64,000 nucleotides of DNA from Branchiostoma floridae (GCF_000003815.2 NC_049997.1:8064676-8128675); one strand, 5' to 3'. Counted from the first letter of the stretch, positions 36,073 through 47,451 are shown. Made by a program: numbers and translations. Notes: generated by a model not told the origin, from the sequence alone.

Positions 36073-39000
36073 ATGCTGATACTACTCCTGTCCACGCTCG
36101 CCCTTGCAGGGGCGCAGCACTTCGACGAACACTACCCGTTCGGGCAGCTGCAACAGCCAGTCGACACGGCGTTGGTTTTCGACTGTGGAAGTAAGCTATC
36201 CGTACATGATAATGATTCATATACTTGGTAATAAGTAGCCCTTCGCCTTTTTGAGACCGTAGGGGCAGTGGGTGTTTATGTTATACATTGTGTCTAGGGC
36301 ACAGTAATGGGAGTCGAGGCGGAACCAAACCCCCTCCTTCCATCGAATTTACCACCCCACCACCCAACCGAAATCATGTACCAATTGTTACTCCTAGGTG
36401 GAGTATGGAAAATCCTGTTAATTACCTTTCCAAAGGGCACAGGGTTGATAGAATGACTGGATTCGAATCCAGGATCTCTAAAGCATAGGGTTTGGTTGAA
36501 TGCTTACGCTATTAACACTGCTACAACCATACATATCTATATGTCACTACCATTGTTTCGTGATTAAAATGAAAACCTGTTTGGTGAATTTTTAGGCAAC
36601 CCGAACCGTGCGATCAAGAACCCGAAGTTTACCTTCCAGAGTACTGACCCTAACGCGGACCCTAACCAACAAAGTCTGACGCTTCCCGGCTCTTTCATCC
36701 TCCAGGACTTCGAGGTAGGTGAAGACTTGGTGTCTCATATATTTGTGGGCATCTAGCTAGGGTTACCGACCATTGTTACACCCCTGTTTCAACACTCTCG
36801 ATACGACCATGTTCCAACACCCCTAAAGGTAGTACTATAGTATCACACTGCACTTGCGTCACGTTTGCGTTGCTGCGGGGTTCGTTAACTGCTGCACTGT
36901 TGTGTTACTTTTTCTGATTTTTTAAATACTTTAGATATTGCGTAATACGTAAAGGTATGACTTAGAAGACAACAAAATACACAAAACGTAAGAAATTCGT
37001 TCTATATCTCCTAAGTTCGTTGAGTATCTTTCGAACCCCGTAGTGACGCAAGCGTGACACAAGTGCAATGAGATAGCACCTTAAGTTACGACAGGGGAAG
37101 CTTGAAGGAATGTATCAAAGCAAGGATGTTGATTAAAGTGTAACTGGCTCCTCCCAACAGAGGAGGCTGGGCAGATGCTGAGCGGGCTGCTATAAGCAAG
37201 ATTTAATCAGGCAGTTTCATGTTATATATCACAGCTACTGTTTTTTTTCTTCTACTGTTCTAGATTGAAGTGACGAAGCCGATCGCCAGGCCCTTTAACG
37301 GGAGAGTGGAGGCTTGGAGAACCATCTGGCTGTTCGGCGGAACCCCGAGTACCGTCCAGCTGGGGTGCTTCCCACTTACCACCGACAATGTCGTGGGAAT
37401 AGACGGTCTGGGAACTTGGTAAGTCTAGGAATGTGGTTTAGTTTCCGAGAAGTTCATAAAGATCCAGTGTCCCAGCGTTTTCGCTCCTACCACCCCGTAC
37501 GTAATTTCGCTGTAAAATCGTTTTACACCTGTTTTTACAACATTCCCTGGTACACTTCTAGGATCCTCTAGCTAAGATAAGCTTACGTCGAAACCTTGAA
37601 AATTAAACACCAGAAAAAGAGTAAATTTGTGAAACACACTCACACACACACACACACACACACGCGCGCGCAACAAAAACACTGAGAATGAGCTGGGTCC
37701 TTACATCTACTTGGTGATATGATACGTCAGGACAAAACCTTTCGCTGTAAGGTATGAAAAATGATCAAAAAATTGGAATTGGTACATTGGCACTTATTGA
37801 GGGATGAAAGAATATTACTTGCTATGTTCAGTATGTTAAAAATGTATCCAGTGTCACTGACGAAAACTGGTGGATTCCAGTTGAAACGTCTGATCGTTTC
37901 CAAAATCATATCCAGTTGCTTGAGTAACTGCTTTTTGGCATAAAAATGTATCATATTCCTACAGTGACTATGGCGAGCTGTGTTCAATCCTGGACCTGAA
38001 CACGCCTATCGATGACGTCACTGGTCAGCTGACGTGTTTCCCTGAGGCGATAGCTCAGGGCATCCCGGAGGACCAGTGCACTTGTGAAGGTTTGTTGGTT
38101 TGTTGCACATAACCGGTACTTTTGGGCGTTAAGCAACAACTTTGTACAATAAAGCTAGTCTGAGATTTACCCTCTACCAGGCTCCTTGGATCGCTGGTCA
38201 AATAGAAGAAATTGGACAAATAGTCAGTCTAGCCGGCCGACTCATCCAGCTGTCGAGATGGCATAAGACAGTATCAAAGCTGGCCAAGGAGAACAGTTGG
38301 CCAAAGGAATGTCAGTCGGTCAGGTGTGGCTTTGCTCAATGACACTGAATTCACGATCATTGCTCAGGTTGTCTCTGTTGCAATCTGAATAGAATCAAGT
38401 ATGTCTCATCAGGGGAGACGCCCCTAGCGCAAACTTGATGCTCCGATTGATCGAGGAAACATATATATAATATAGGTTTTAAGTGCTTCCTCCAATAGCA
38501 CAACTTTGATTCAACCTCAGGACCTATAGATTCTAAACTGCCATAATCAAAGGACTACCTTTCCACCATGACCAGGTATCATCGCCCCCAAGGTCTACTC
38601 AGCCCCGAACTACAACAGGCTCATTGACTTCAGCGACTTGGAGTCGGGGCTGCTGACGTTCCTGGCCGAGGTGAGATAATGGTTCCATGGACATATGTCA
38701 AAAGTTCCTATGCAGTGCCATAGAAAGCCATGTGATGGTTCAAACTTGAAGCAAGAGGGACTTTTGCGGTATGTACGCATGCACAAAATATAACTGCCCA
38801 CTCACAACAGTTAAAGTACATGCCTACCCCCACGATGTACGATGGTCAAGACCTGTTAGTTCCAGGGTCACAGACTATCTCTTCTAATTCTCAATAGGCC
38901 ATTACAAGCTGATAGACTCGTAACCAGCTTAGCAGAATGGAAAAGAATATCCTGGTAAAATAAGCAGGGTGCGAAGTTGACTTCCAACCACCTGTTGCCG

Positions 39001-39299
39001 ATTCATTACGTAATACTATGAGTCCTAAGCAAAAGTATCATACACCCTGAAGAAGGCCGGAGGTCCGGTCGGAAGATTGATTGATTGAAAGTCATACTTC
39101 TAAATGGTTTGGAGATAGCGAGCCTAATAATGAAATGTTGTCGTAAATTTGGTTTGCATTTTAGGGTGACTACGAGTTCAAGTTGATCGCTGAAGACGCT
39201 AACGGAAACGAGGAGGCCTGTATCGGCATCAGGGTTCCTATTAAGGAGTACGTGGATCCCGACGCCGGTGGCGGCTGGCTTTTCGGCAGGCGGCGCTAA
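36073..39299 (+). CDS. GM2A-like: GM2 activator-like secreted lipid-binding protein, copy 3 (extra intron)
   Basis: Six coding exons: 36073-36190, 36596-36714, 37264-37418, 37965-38089, 38576-38670 and 39165-39299; the CDS is 747 nt (248 aa). Signal peptide MLILLLSTLALAGAQ is nearly identical to copy 4. All eight activator cysteines are kept. There are two private changes. Exon 2 is 27 nt longer, with DPNADPNQQ inserted before the conserved LPG strand. The exon that is single in the other three genes is split after the CTCEG motif by a 486-nt intron (38090-38575). The donor there is GTTTGT and the acceptor ACCAG, and joining them restores GIIAPK exactly as in copy 4. The protein ends GGGWLFGRRR at the stop codon. 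It is most like copy 4 overall, notably in exons 1 and 3. The family role is glycolipid presentation; the actual ligand is not known. Confidence 0.85.
36397..36535 (-). repeat. tRNA-derived SINE-like repeat
   Basis: On the - strand TCCTGGATTCGAATCCAGTC (B-box-like) then CCCTTTGGAAAGG, the same layout as 35262-35400. Lies in intron 1 of gene 3. Confidence 0.4.
36829..37082. mobile_element. MITE of the GCACTTGCGTC family
   Basis: CACTGCACTTGCGTCACGTT at the left and GTGACACAAGTGCAATGAGA at the right. Inserted in intron 2 of gene 3. Confidence 0.65.
37853..37940 (+). repeat. Penelope-type fragment with hammerhead-like core
   Basis: CTGACGA, a stem AACTGG/CCAGTT, then GAAAC resembles the CUGAUGA...GAAA core of hammerhead motifs found in Penelope-like elements, with one core substitution. 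Related pieces are at 25828, 39048, 41308 and 44240. Confidence 0.4.
38090..38575 (+). other. Copy-specific intron of gene 3
   Basis: Intron absent from the equivalent exon of the three paralogues. Both splice junctions sit in AGGT (GAAGGTTTG and CCAGGTATC). Inside, CTCCTTGGATC, TGGCATAAGACAGTATCAAA and GCTGGCCAAGGAG resemble the element at 49916-50083. Confidence 0.7.
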
Positions 39300-39308
39300 A
39301 TCAGGCAC

Positions 39309-39408
39309 TGACGTCAATACTTTGTACAATGACGTCTACACAGGATCCACTGACGTATTAAGTACTGTCGCATCGACAATGACGTCAGCACAGGATTCAG
39401 TGACGTTA
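39309..39408 (+). promoter_or_regulatory. TGACGTCA cluster in 3' UTR of gene 3
   Basis: Five TGACGT cores in 100 nt (39309, 39330, 39351, 39380, 39401). Two are full TGACGTCA, and several are followed by the CACAGGAT(T/C)CA spacer. Confidence 0.5.
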
Positions 39409-39428
39409 AACAACGCTGATCAGTTACC

Positions 39429-39434
39429 AATAAA
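39429..39434 (+). terminator. Polyadenylation signal, gene 3
   Basis: AATAAA in ACCAATAAAACGAGG, about 130 nt after the stop and just past the TGACGT cluster. Confidence 0.6.
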
Positions 39435-39439
39435 ACGAG

Positions 39440-40860
39440 GATTGTGAATCACGTGTCTATAGTATTTCATTTATGAAATTTAGGACTTGAGCTCTTGGAT
39501 ATAAAAAAGATAATTCATAGTTTTCACGTCTTGCCAAGGTTTGATATTGAAGTAAATAACAGCCTTTTGGAATAAATGTCAAATAAGGTAGTTGACCTTT
39601 ATCCGCGGGGTAACCTATATTCGTTGTTTTTAAAATCCGTATTTTGGGATATCAAGTCGACGGACAGTGGTTTCAAATCGCAATTTATATTAAAAAATAT
39701 TACTGATATCGCTGTATACCCCTCTATACAACGGATATAGGTTGCCTCTCGGGTAAATGTGAACTATCGTTAGCGACACACAGTTGCAAGATAAATCTTT
39801 TGTCATAAACCATTTCATACTGTGGACTTATGCAAATATCAAGCATTTTAGAGGGCTTGAAATGACCATAGAAGAGATGTGAATGATATGACGCCATTGA
39901 AAAAAAGGTATTCGACGGATAACTTACCTAATTGTAGTGGCTCTTTATAATCATTTGCAGATTGGGTGCAGACAAAATTAAAGAGATGTACATGTGTACC
40001 CTTGATATGTTCAATGACTATAGTGTATGAGAACAGTCACATAACAAGGTAAAAGTCACAAATATTGCTGTGACCTTACTGACAAAACTGATGACCTTAC
40101 TCTCATAACAATGTATGAGAAAATCCATAAAATTAAATTGAAATGGAAATTCATGTCAGTCATTTTACATACTTCTATGTGTCCCTGAGATAACCGGATG
40201 TAAAGTTCATATTCGTTTGTTTAAGATACTGCTAGCAAATTTTATCTTAGATTGAACACATACACACCGGTACCTGTGTGCATATTTGAACAATAGTATA
40301 CAAAAATGACTATGTGCATAAAAAATTAGCTGGTAGAAATATCGACAGTTTTTAAGTAATATGTTAGTACGTTTTCTGAGGCACCACGACACCCTCTCTA
40401 AGATTTCAACCATAGACCATATGAAGACAATGTCGATGCTCCCCAAAAATATTTGAGTTGATTATAATCGATTTTAGTAGTTCTCGTATGGGTCCGATAA
40501 CAAATCGACAGCATTCGTTAGACAGTTGTAGGTAAATATCAAATAAAATTCATCTGTATTGTTACAGAAAAGGCTGCGTTAGATCTTTGTCTGCGGTTGG
40601 TTTTATCACAGGCTGCTTGTAAATGCTACGTCGACATCAAAATTGTATGGCTGCCGGTTAATGTGTCCGCACTGTACAAAATTGCAAAGGTACCGTTAGG
40701 ATAAACTAACGGACATGTGCACATGCACTAAGTTAAGTACCTTCGGAACCTTCCGTTCCTACAAATTTATCTGTTTGCTTTAATATACAATTTTAACTTA
40801 GTTCACATCCTTTGGTAAATATTGCAAAGCCCAGGCAGAAGAGTGTCCTTGCCTGATCAA
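39440..40860. other. Intergenic DNA between genes 3 and 4
   Basis: No gene or clear repeat seen. Confidence 0.4.
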
Positions 40861-40870
40861 ACACAAGTGG

Positions 40871-40878
40871 TATATATA
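40871..40878 (+). promoter_or_regulatory. TATA box of activator-like gene 4
   Basis: TATATATA lies 63 nt before the ATG, matching the spacing in copy 1. Confidence 0.65.
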
Positions 40879-40933
40879 CCCGACGTTATGCGTGAGCAGC
40901 AGTGTTTTGCAGCCAGGACACCGTCAGGACACC

Positions 40934-43900
40934 ATGCTGATACTACTCCTCTCCACGCTAGCCCTGGTAGGGGCGCAGCACTACGACGAGCACTACCAGT
41001 TCGGGCATCTCGCCCGCCCCATTGACGACATTGTGGTCTTCGACTGTGGAAGTAAGTAATAAGAATTCTACTTTGAAACACACTAAAAAGATTTGGTTGG
41101 TAAACTTATAACTAACGTTACTACATGAACGTCGTGTGAATTGGGGTCGACATTCCTTTTCGACTTTCATTCTTTGACTTGTAGTTATTCTTCTGACAGT
41201 CATAAAATCAAGAAAGAGCACAAAGGATTCTTAAACAACTAAATTCATTCTGCGGTAACAACTCTTCGGGCTTTTGGTCACTTCTTAAAGAGTACAAATC
41301 TAATGACAAAACTGACGATCACGAAACGATTGTAGCTGAAAACCTACACTCGGGGGTTTTCGTCTTCCTCAGTCTGCTTCCAAAAGGAAGTCAGGCCCAA
41401 CCTGTTTAGCTATTAGAAATAGCCAACACTAGTATTCAATTACTCTATTTTTACAATAATGTTTATCACTATCCATTATCACATGTATGCTCCCTATGTT
41501 TCTACCATGTACTTGCAATTATCCTCTGGGATATGAACTTGCAAATAAAACTTCTTTGCAAAATTCAGTTGTCTTGTGATGGAGATGTTACCGTGCGTCG
41601 GTAATTTGTTGTGTCCTAACAGTCCCTCGCACGACGTACTCGCATCTGTGGCCCAAGAAAGAAAGTATAAGATATCCTTGCCAATACTCCTGAACCAGGG
41701 GTGCCTACCTACCTACCTAGTCCCTTGACCTCCAGGTCGTTGGGGGGACAAGGTAGCCAAGAAGATAGAGAGTTGCCTCCAGGTTCGTCTCTCCCTAGCC
41801 AGGGTTAACCTCTCCTGTAGGCTGAGGCCCGTCCAGTCAGCAATGTTATCCTGCCAAGCTTTCCGTTGTCGTCCACGCCGACGCCCTCCCTCCACCGTGC
41901 CCTGGAGGATCGTCTTGGCCAGGTTGTTGTGTCGGGTAACATGCCCGAACCACTGCAGTCTGCGTCTTTTAACTGTTGCTAGGAGTGGTTCTTGAGGGCC
42001 AACGAGGCGCCATTCGACGAGTGCTAAGCCTACACTGACTAAACTCATCAGTGACGGCCTATAGAACTGAACTGCAATTCGTACTGGACTGTAAAATTGA
42101 TGTTGACATGTTCGAACAGAGATCTACTTGTAATTGTGATAGTCCGAAACTAACATATCTATATTGATTGTAATCTAGATGTTATTTGTACATATTGTAA
42201 TTCCGTAAACAGTTTCATGTCGTATTGACAACGTTGCGCTAGTTTCACTGTATTCTAAAGCGGCGCAATTCAGTTTTTTTTACTGCAAAGCCGATTTGAC
42301 ACATGGTGTTTTTTTATCAATGCTTTGAGGCAAATTAAAGTTTTATTTCTCAATCTCCAGGCAACCCCAACCGTGCGATAAAGAACCCAAAGTTCACCTT
42401 CAGCAGGAATGACCTGGAACTGCCAGGTACCATTACCATCTATGACATGGAGGTGAGTAGGCAGCTCAATTTGCCTTTGATATTTTTTTAAAATTAGGTT
42501 CGTAGGACTTGATGTTACCATCATGAAGATGAAGAGCGGCCCATAGCGATAACTGTAGCAGCATCTCTTCTCCCTAAGTCAGAAACATCAAGCTTGGGCA
42601 AGCTTGACTTCACTGACTCAAAAGGCGAAGCAGGGGTTACGTGGGTGCTCGGGAAATTCCCTACCCCATTTGGCCGAAATGGTTTGATCCGCTTACATCG
42701 CACCATCGCACATGTGGCAGGTTCTTTTACGTGCCCGGGGTATGGCCCTCCCCAGATACGGGACCTCCAATTAACGTCCTATCCGAGGGAGGGCATTTGC
42801 ATCATTCACCTAGAGCAGGGACTCGCCCGCGGTCTATGAAATATGCCTTGGGAGGTTTTACTAAACAGGGCTGAGGTTTCCACTTTTGTAGGCGTGTCCT
42901 CTAACCAGATGTCACCCAATCAGAGAACCGCCTAATTGTTCTCTCTAGGTAAATCCGGTTCTCCGATTGGATGACAGCTGGTTAGAGGCCCGACATACAT
43001 CCATACAAAGTAGAAACCTCAGTCTGACATAGCTTTAACTCGGAGATTTTGTTGACAACATACATCATGCGATATACAGTCATGCGATATGTTTTTGACT
43101 AGATTGAAGTGACAAAGCCCATCACCAGGCCCTTCAACGGGAGGGTGGAGGCTTGGAGAACCATCTGGCTTCTCGGTGGGGCCGGCAGCACCATCCAGAT
43201 CGGCTGCTTCGGCCTCACAAGCTCCGGTACGATAGGACTGGACGGTGTGGGAACATGGTGGGAGTTATCCTCTTTTTTATATGCATCAATCATAAAGCAA
43301 ATCAGAAACATGGGTTCGAAGATGTCCTAACTCAGTGAGATGTTCAGAGTTTCACGTATGCCTTGTGAGCGCGACTAGCAAAGACAAAAAAACTTCGACA
43401 GACCGAGCGAAACCACAACTCGCCATAAATTTGAAGCTTCCGATCCTTAGTATATGACCTGGACTGCCATTTTTGATCAAAAACTATAACTAGCTAAACC
43501 ACCTCTGACCTGTACTTTCTGTACTACAACTAGTTTGCATTTTCGGTCATCTTCCCATTCACTGGATCATGTCACTTAGTCCAGGGGCATAGCTGAAAAA
43601 TTGTGAAAATTTGCCTAAAGCACCAAATTTGGCACACATGCAGTTGAATGTATTCTAAACAAAAATAGATATGGAGGCATCTCAAGTTCTACCCAGAATT
43701 GATTTTATAGCACTTTTTTGGGCATTTTTAGACCAAAAATGTATATTTTGGGCTTCTGTGCCCAGGTTTTTTTTAATCCAAATGACCTGAAATTTTGAAT
43801 GGAGGTGCCTATAGCATATAACTCAAACACTTACCAAGCCCAACTTAGGCAACTATCTCACACATGTCAAATGTAGGTGGTGGGTATCTAATTGCTGAAT

Positions 43901-44828
43901 GATCTCTATTTTCTTTTATTTCAGCGACTACGGGGAACTTTGCAACATTTTGGACCAGAACACGCCAATCAACGACACCACGGGTGAACTGACCTGTTTC
44001 GAGGAGGCGATGAACCAGGGAATCCCGAAGGACCAGTGCACGTGTGAGGGCATCATCGCGCCCAAGACCTACTCCATCACCAACTGGAACAAGGAAGTAG
44101 ACCTGTTGGACCTCGAAGCGGGGTTGATCACTTTCCTTGCGGAGGTGGGCTTAAAGATTACTTTCTTTCCACATTTAGCATGATACCAGTAAGTTACGCC
44201 TAAAGAAGTTACTCATTGACAAGCATCTAGATATGATTTGTCCAGTTCTAAATCATATCCAGTTGTTTGAGTAACTGCTTTGTGGTGCATCTTATTACCT
44301 GGATGTCTAACCTTCATCGACGTACCAGTGAGGTAGTTCTGCATTCTAAAAGGTCTTTCACATACAGTCCTCAATTTGTTTTCGGTGTGAGTGTATCTGT
44401 TTGTTTGCTTGTATACCGGTAATTATTTAGATGCAGTAGAGAACCTAGTTTTAACATGTAATCTTCGCCAGGGACACCTGCACGAAGTTAGGTCAAAAGT
44501 CCCAGAATAGGTCATCTCATTTCCTGTCTGTAGTTTCCTGCTATATTCGTGTCAGTTGCTTCAAACGGGAGTCGTTTGAACAAGTGCATTGGACAAAATC
44601 AGTGAGGACTTCAGAAAAGGAATTAAAAAAGAGAATAAGCAAGAAAAATATTTTACGGAGATATAAGAGACCTTTTTTTCTCTGTCGCAGGGTGACTACG
44701 AATTGAAGCTGATCGCTGAAGACGCTAACGGAAACGAGGAGGCCTGTATCGGCATCACGTTGGCAGTGAAGGAGTGGGTGGATCCTAACGACACTGGGGG
44801 CGGCTGGCTCTTCGGCAAGAGGCGCTAA
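40934..44828 (+). CDS. GM2A-like: GM2 activator-like secreted lipid-binding protein, copy 4
   Basis: Exons 40934-41051, 42361-42452, 43103-43257, 43925-44144 and 44691-44828 give a 723-nt CDS (240 aa). Signal peptide MLILLLSTLALVGAQ precedes HYDEHYQFG. The eight cysteines match the activator fold, including DQCTCEG in exon 4 and EEACIGI in exon 5. Exon 3 encodes VTKPITRPFNGRVEAWRT, almost identical to copy 3 at the DNA level, so these two are the youngest pair. The tail is GGGWLFGKRR and then the stop. Intron 1 is the longest in the cluster and carries an antisense LINE relic; intron 2 carries a palindromic miniature element. The first intron donor GTAAGT is strong, while exon 3 uses a weaker GTGGGA. 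It lies about 2.6 kb from the convergent SLC37 gene. Lipid-binding role is inferred from family. Confidence 0.87.
41704..42048 (-). mobile_element. Antisense LINE relic (reverse transcriptase C-terminus) with AGGT tail
   Basis: On the - strand a 111-codon frame contains KRRRLQWFGHVTRHNN, GRRRGRQRKAWQDNI and DWTGLS. This is the C-terminal region of non-LTR retrotransposon polyproteins downstream of the polymerase. It is followed on the same strand by repeats of TAGG (41704-41722), a microsatellite tail like those of RTE-type elements. Only the 3' end of the element is present. It sits inside intron 1 of the fourth activator-like gene, opposite to that gene, and is not a host gene. Confidence 0.75.
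42871..43022. mobile_element. Near-palindromic MITE in intron 2 of gene 4
   Basis: CTGAGGTTTCCACTTTTGTA at the left and TACAAAGTAGAAACCTCAG at the right, with inner CTCTAACCAG/CTGGTTAGAG and CAATCAGAGAACCG/CGGTTCTCCGATTG; 152 nt. Confidence 0.75.
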
Positions 44829-44837
44829 ACCAGGCAC

Positions 44838-44902
44838 TGACGTCAGCACAGTTTTCAATGACGTCAATTGGCGTGACGTCAGCACAGTTTTCAATGACGT
44901 AC
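44838..44902 (+). promoter_or_regulatory. TGACGTCA cluster in 3' UTR of gene 4
   Basis: TGACGTCA at 44838, 44859 and 44874 and TGACGTAC at 44895. The unit GACGTCAGCACAGTTTTCAA occurs twice, so part of the UTR is tandemly duplicated. Confidence 0.5.
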
Positions 44903-44928
44903 TTAATGAGATGGTGCTGATTAATCGT

Positions 44929-44934
44929 CAATAA
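44929..44934 (+). terminator. Polyadenylation signal, gene 4
   Basis: AATAAA in CGTCAATAAAGTACT, about 100 nt after the stop. Confidence 0.6.
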
Positions 44935-45953
44935 AGTACTACCTATGATTCATGTGTAGAGTATTTCATGAATCATTTCTAATTCACGCTGATGTCTTGG
45001 CAGGATGAAAGGATAATATGTTTTTAATAGTTTTATAAATGTTGACAGGAGACATTCAAAATGGTATTATGTTCTTGAACAAATGGTTATGAAACATTGA
45101 CATGGATTTAGTGATGTATTTCAGGTAATCACTAGCAAACGCTTGCTCTCAATGGATTTCACAATTGTAGCTACAACCAAGGGTTTTAAACTAGTCAGAT
45201 AGTCCATTTGTTCCTGGTTGTATTAAACAACAAGCCATTTTTCACGGGTCAGCTTAGAGGTAACAGGGTCCAGTCTGCTATAAGAACAGGCCTGCTTCTG
45301 TCATTCTAATTCACCTTTTGAGCAATAAAATTCAAACAAACTCCCCAGCGTACGCTAAACTGGGTGGGCAGGTAACACTTACATTATAGCATTGTAGATA
45401 AACATGTAGCTGAAATCTCATGATGGTATGGCTACAAGACCAAGTCTGAACACTTTAAAGCAATACTACCAATTAAGCTGTCACAAGTCAGTTCAGAAGT
45501 TACAACAGTAAGTGACTCCAGATTAACAAACTTTAATTTGTTTCTTAATTCCTCAAACCAATGACATACATGTATATGTACAGCTCATTAACACAAAGAA
45601 AAGTGTTCTTGTTTGTAACTTCATAACTCTACTTAATATGAAATTATTTGTCTATGATTCTCCATAACTGAGAGATCTGAATCAGATTACATGGTACGAC
45701 TGTCACCAATATTTAACATTTCTAAAGGCTGTCTGGAACCTAGTACATACACAAGAATGCTATTGTTATAATTTTTTTCAAGACATTTTAGGTTGAAGAC
45801 AGCCATTTGATTGTTCCACAGGCTTTTTTTTATAAAGAATACTAGTAATAGGTACATCTGTTTACGTCTTTGTAAGAATTGCCCATTACTAAAAAATACT
45901 ACATGTACGTGACAATTGAGTTCAGTTTCGACAATACTTTAATTTCTTATTAC

Positions 45954-46156
45954 TGTAAATGCAGAAACTTTTGTGGTGGTTTAATGTTTGCGGTTTTCAC
46001 GGTGCGGCTTCACCGCAAACTTAAAACCACCACGAACATTTTTTTTTCATGCCAGTAGAGTCTAAGATGCTTCAACATCTTAAAACCACTGCGAAAAGTC
46101 CCTTTTCCTGCTACCGCGAAATTAAATCCCCTCAAAGTTAAATGCATTTACAGTAT
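45954..46156. mobile_element. Tc1/mariner-like MITE, copy 1
   Basis: Ends CTGTAAATGCA and TGCATTTACAG flanked by TA. The interior is rich in accaccgcgaa-type inverted repeats; about 200 nt. Confidence 0.75.
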
Positions 46157-46594
46157 TCAACTATAAAGCATCACGGTTGAAGTTTCTGCTAAGCATAATC
46201 TACATGTAGTCATTGAGGCTGTTGAAAATTTTGTGGTCACAATATCTCCCTCCCTCAAGGCACTAGTTTCTTTTCCCTTTTTTCTGCCCTTACTTTTACA
46301 CAAGATGAACCATTCTCCAAATTCATACTAAAATTGCAAGTTGAACTTAGGTATTTAAAGGAAGTTTGACTTCCAGACTGGATGACTTTAAACAATAGAA
46401 TTGCAGATTCAAACAAAACAAATGGCATCCATGATGATCTAATGTTTAACCAGGATGATTACGATAAATCTCCTCCATGGTAAGGTTGCCTTTTGGAACT
46501 GAATTTTATCAGAATTTCAACAACCAATGGATTTAAAAGCAGTATCGAGGAAAAGATAGCAAAAGTTACCAAGGGCTAACGCCTATTTGCTCCT

Positions 46595-46621
46595 AATTGT
46601 AGAGACCACGTCTCTACAATT
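46595..46621. repeat. Perfect 12-bp-arm palindrome
   Basis: AATTGTAGAGAC, a 3-nt spacer, then GTCTCTACAATT. Confidence 0.8.
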
Positions 46622-47451
46622 CAGGTAAATTCAGTGGTTACAGGATTAAGCAACAGAAACAAATTATATATGAGCCTTGGCCTCACCCCTGAGGTGTTGC
46701 CAAAAAATCTGAAGTTTTGTCAGGGTAGGAATCCCAATCTGTCTGGAGTTGCCAATTCCAATGTTGCAATGGGAGTCTCCATCCACAGACTTTGATCAGG
46801 ATGCTACAAATGCGTTAGGGTGCATATGGCCTCCTTTTCATAAATCCTGACTTTCAAGTTAATCTTATTCCAAGCCTCATTTCAATAGTTGAAACTCAGG
46901 GGATACACTGAAGAAACACACCCCATAGAAGAGAATATCTCCTGTGTGTATCCTCCCTTTTTTCCCTAGTCAGAGGGTTTCCAATGTTTGTTATGGAGGA
47001 CATATATCCAAAACGTATCCTTGTTGCCAGTCTGTGATCCCTATGTTATGGCAACCAATCTCTTCTAGGAGAGCATACTGCATTTAGCAGACAGCAGGCT
47101 GGCAGGTTCTAAATTAGGTTCTAATGTGTTTCTGTGGGTGGAGTATATAGTTGGTTATGGATATTAGCTATATTTCCATTGGGTTTCACATGTGCATCCT
47201 TCAGTGCACAATTGAAATCAAAATAGAACAATGTGTCTTTAAGGAATATCTATGAATTTTGGGATCTACACATTCAGTTGAGTACAAATAGAAAATTAGC
47301 AATTTTGCCAGATTTCAATCTCTACCTTCAAAGTTGACACATATCAAAATATCCAAATCCTCTTCATGATAAAGATTAAGTCTTATTTTTGTATATAAAT
47401 CTAAGTTGCATCTGAATCTTCTTGATTTGGAAGTACGACCAACTCCAGTTG

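Larger units (their letters stand above)
44945..47450. other. Convergent intergenic region
   Basis: Between gene 4 and the SLC37 stop codon; likely includes the SLC37 3' UTR. I could not choose a poly(A) signal. CTGAGGTGTTGCCAAAAAA at about 46689 recurs at about 54043. Confidence 0.4.

Noticed and set aside
42521-42874. Overlapping frames in intron 2 of gene 4
   Set aside because: Intronic, repeat-like DNA; the spliced activator gene explains the region.
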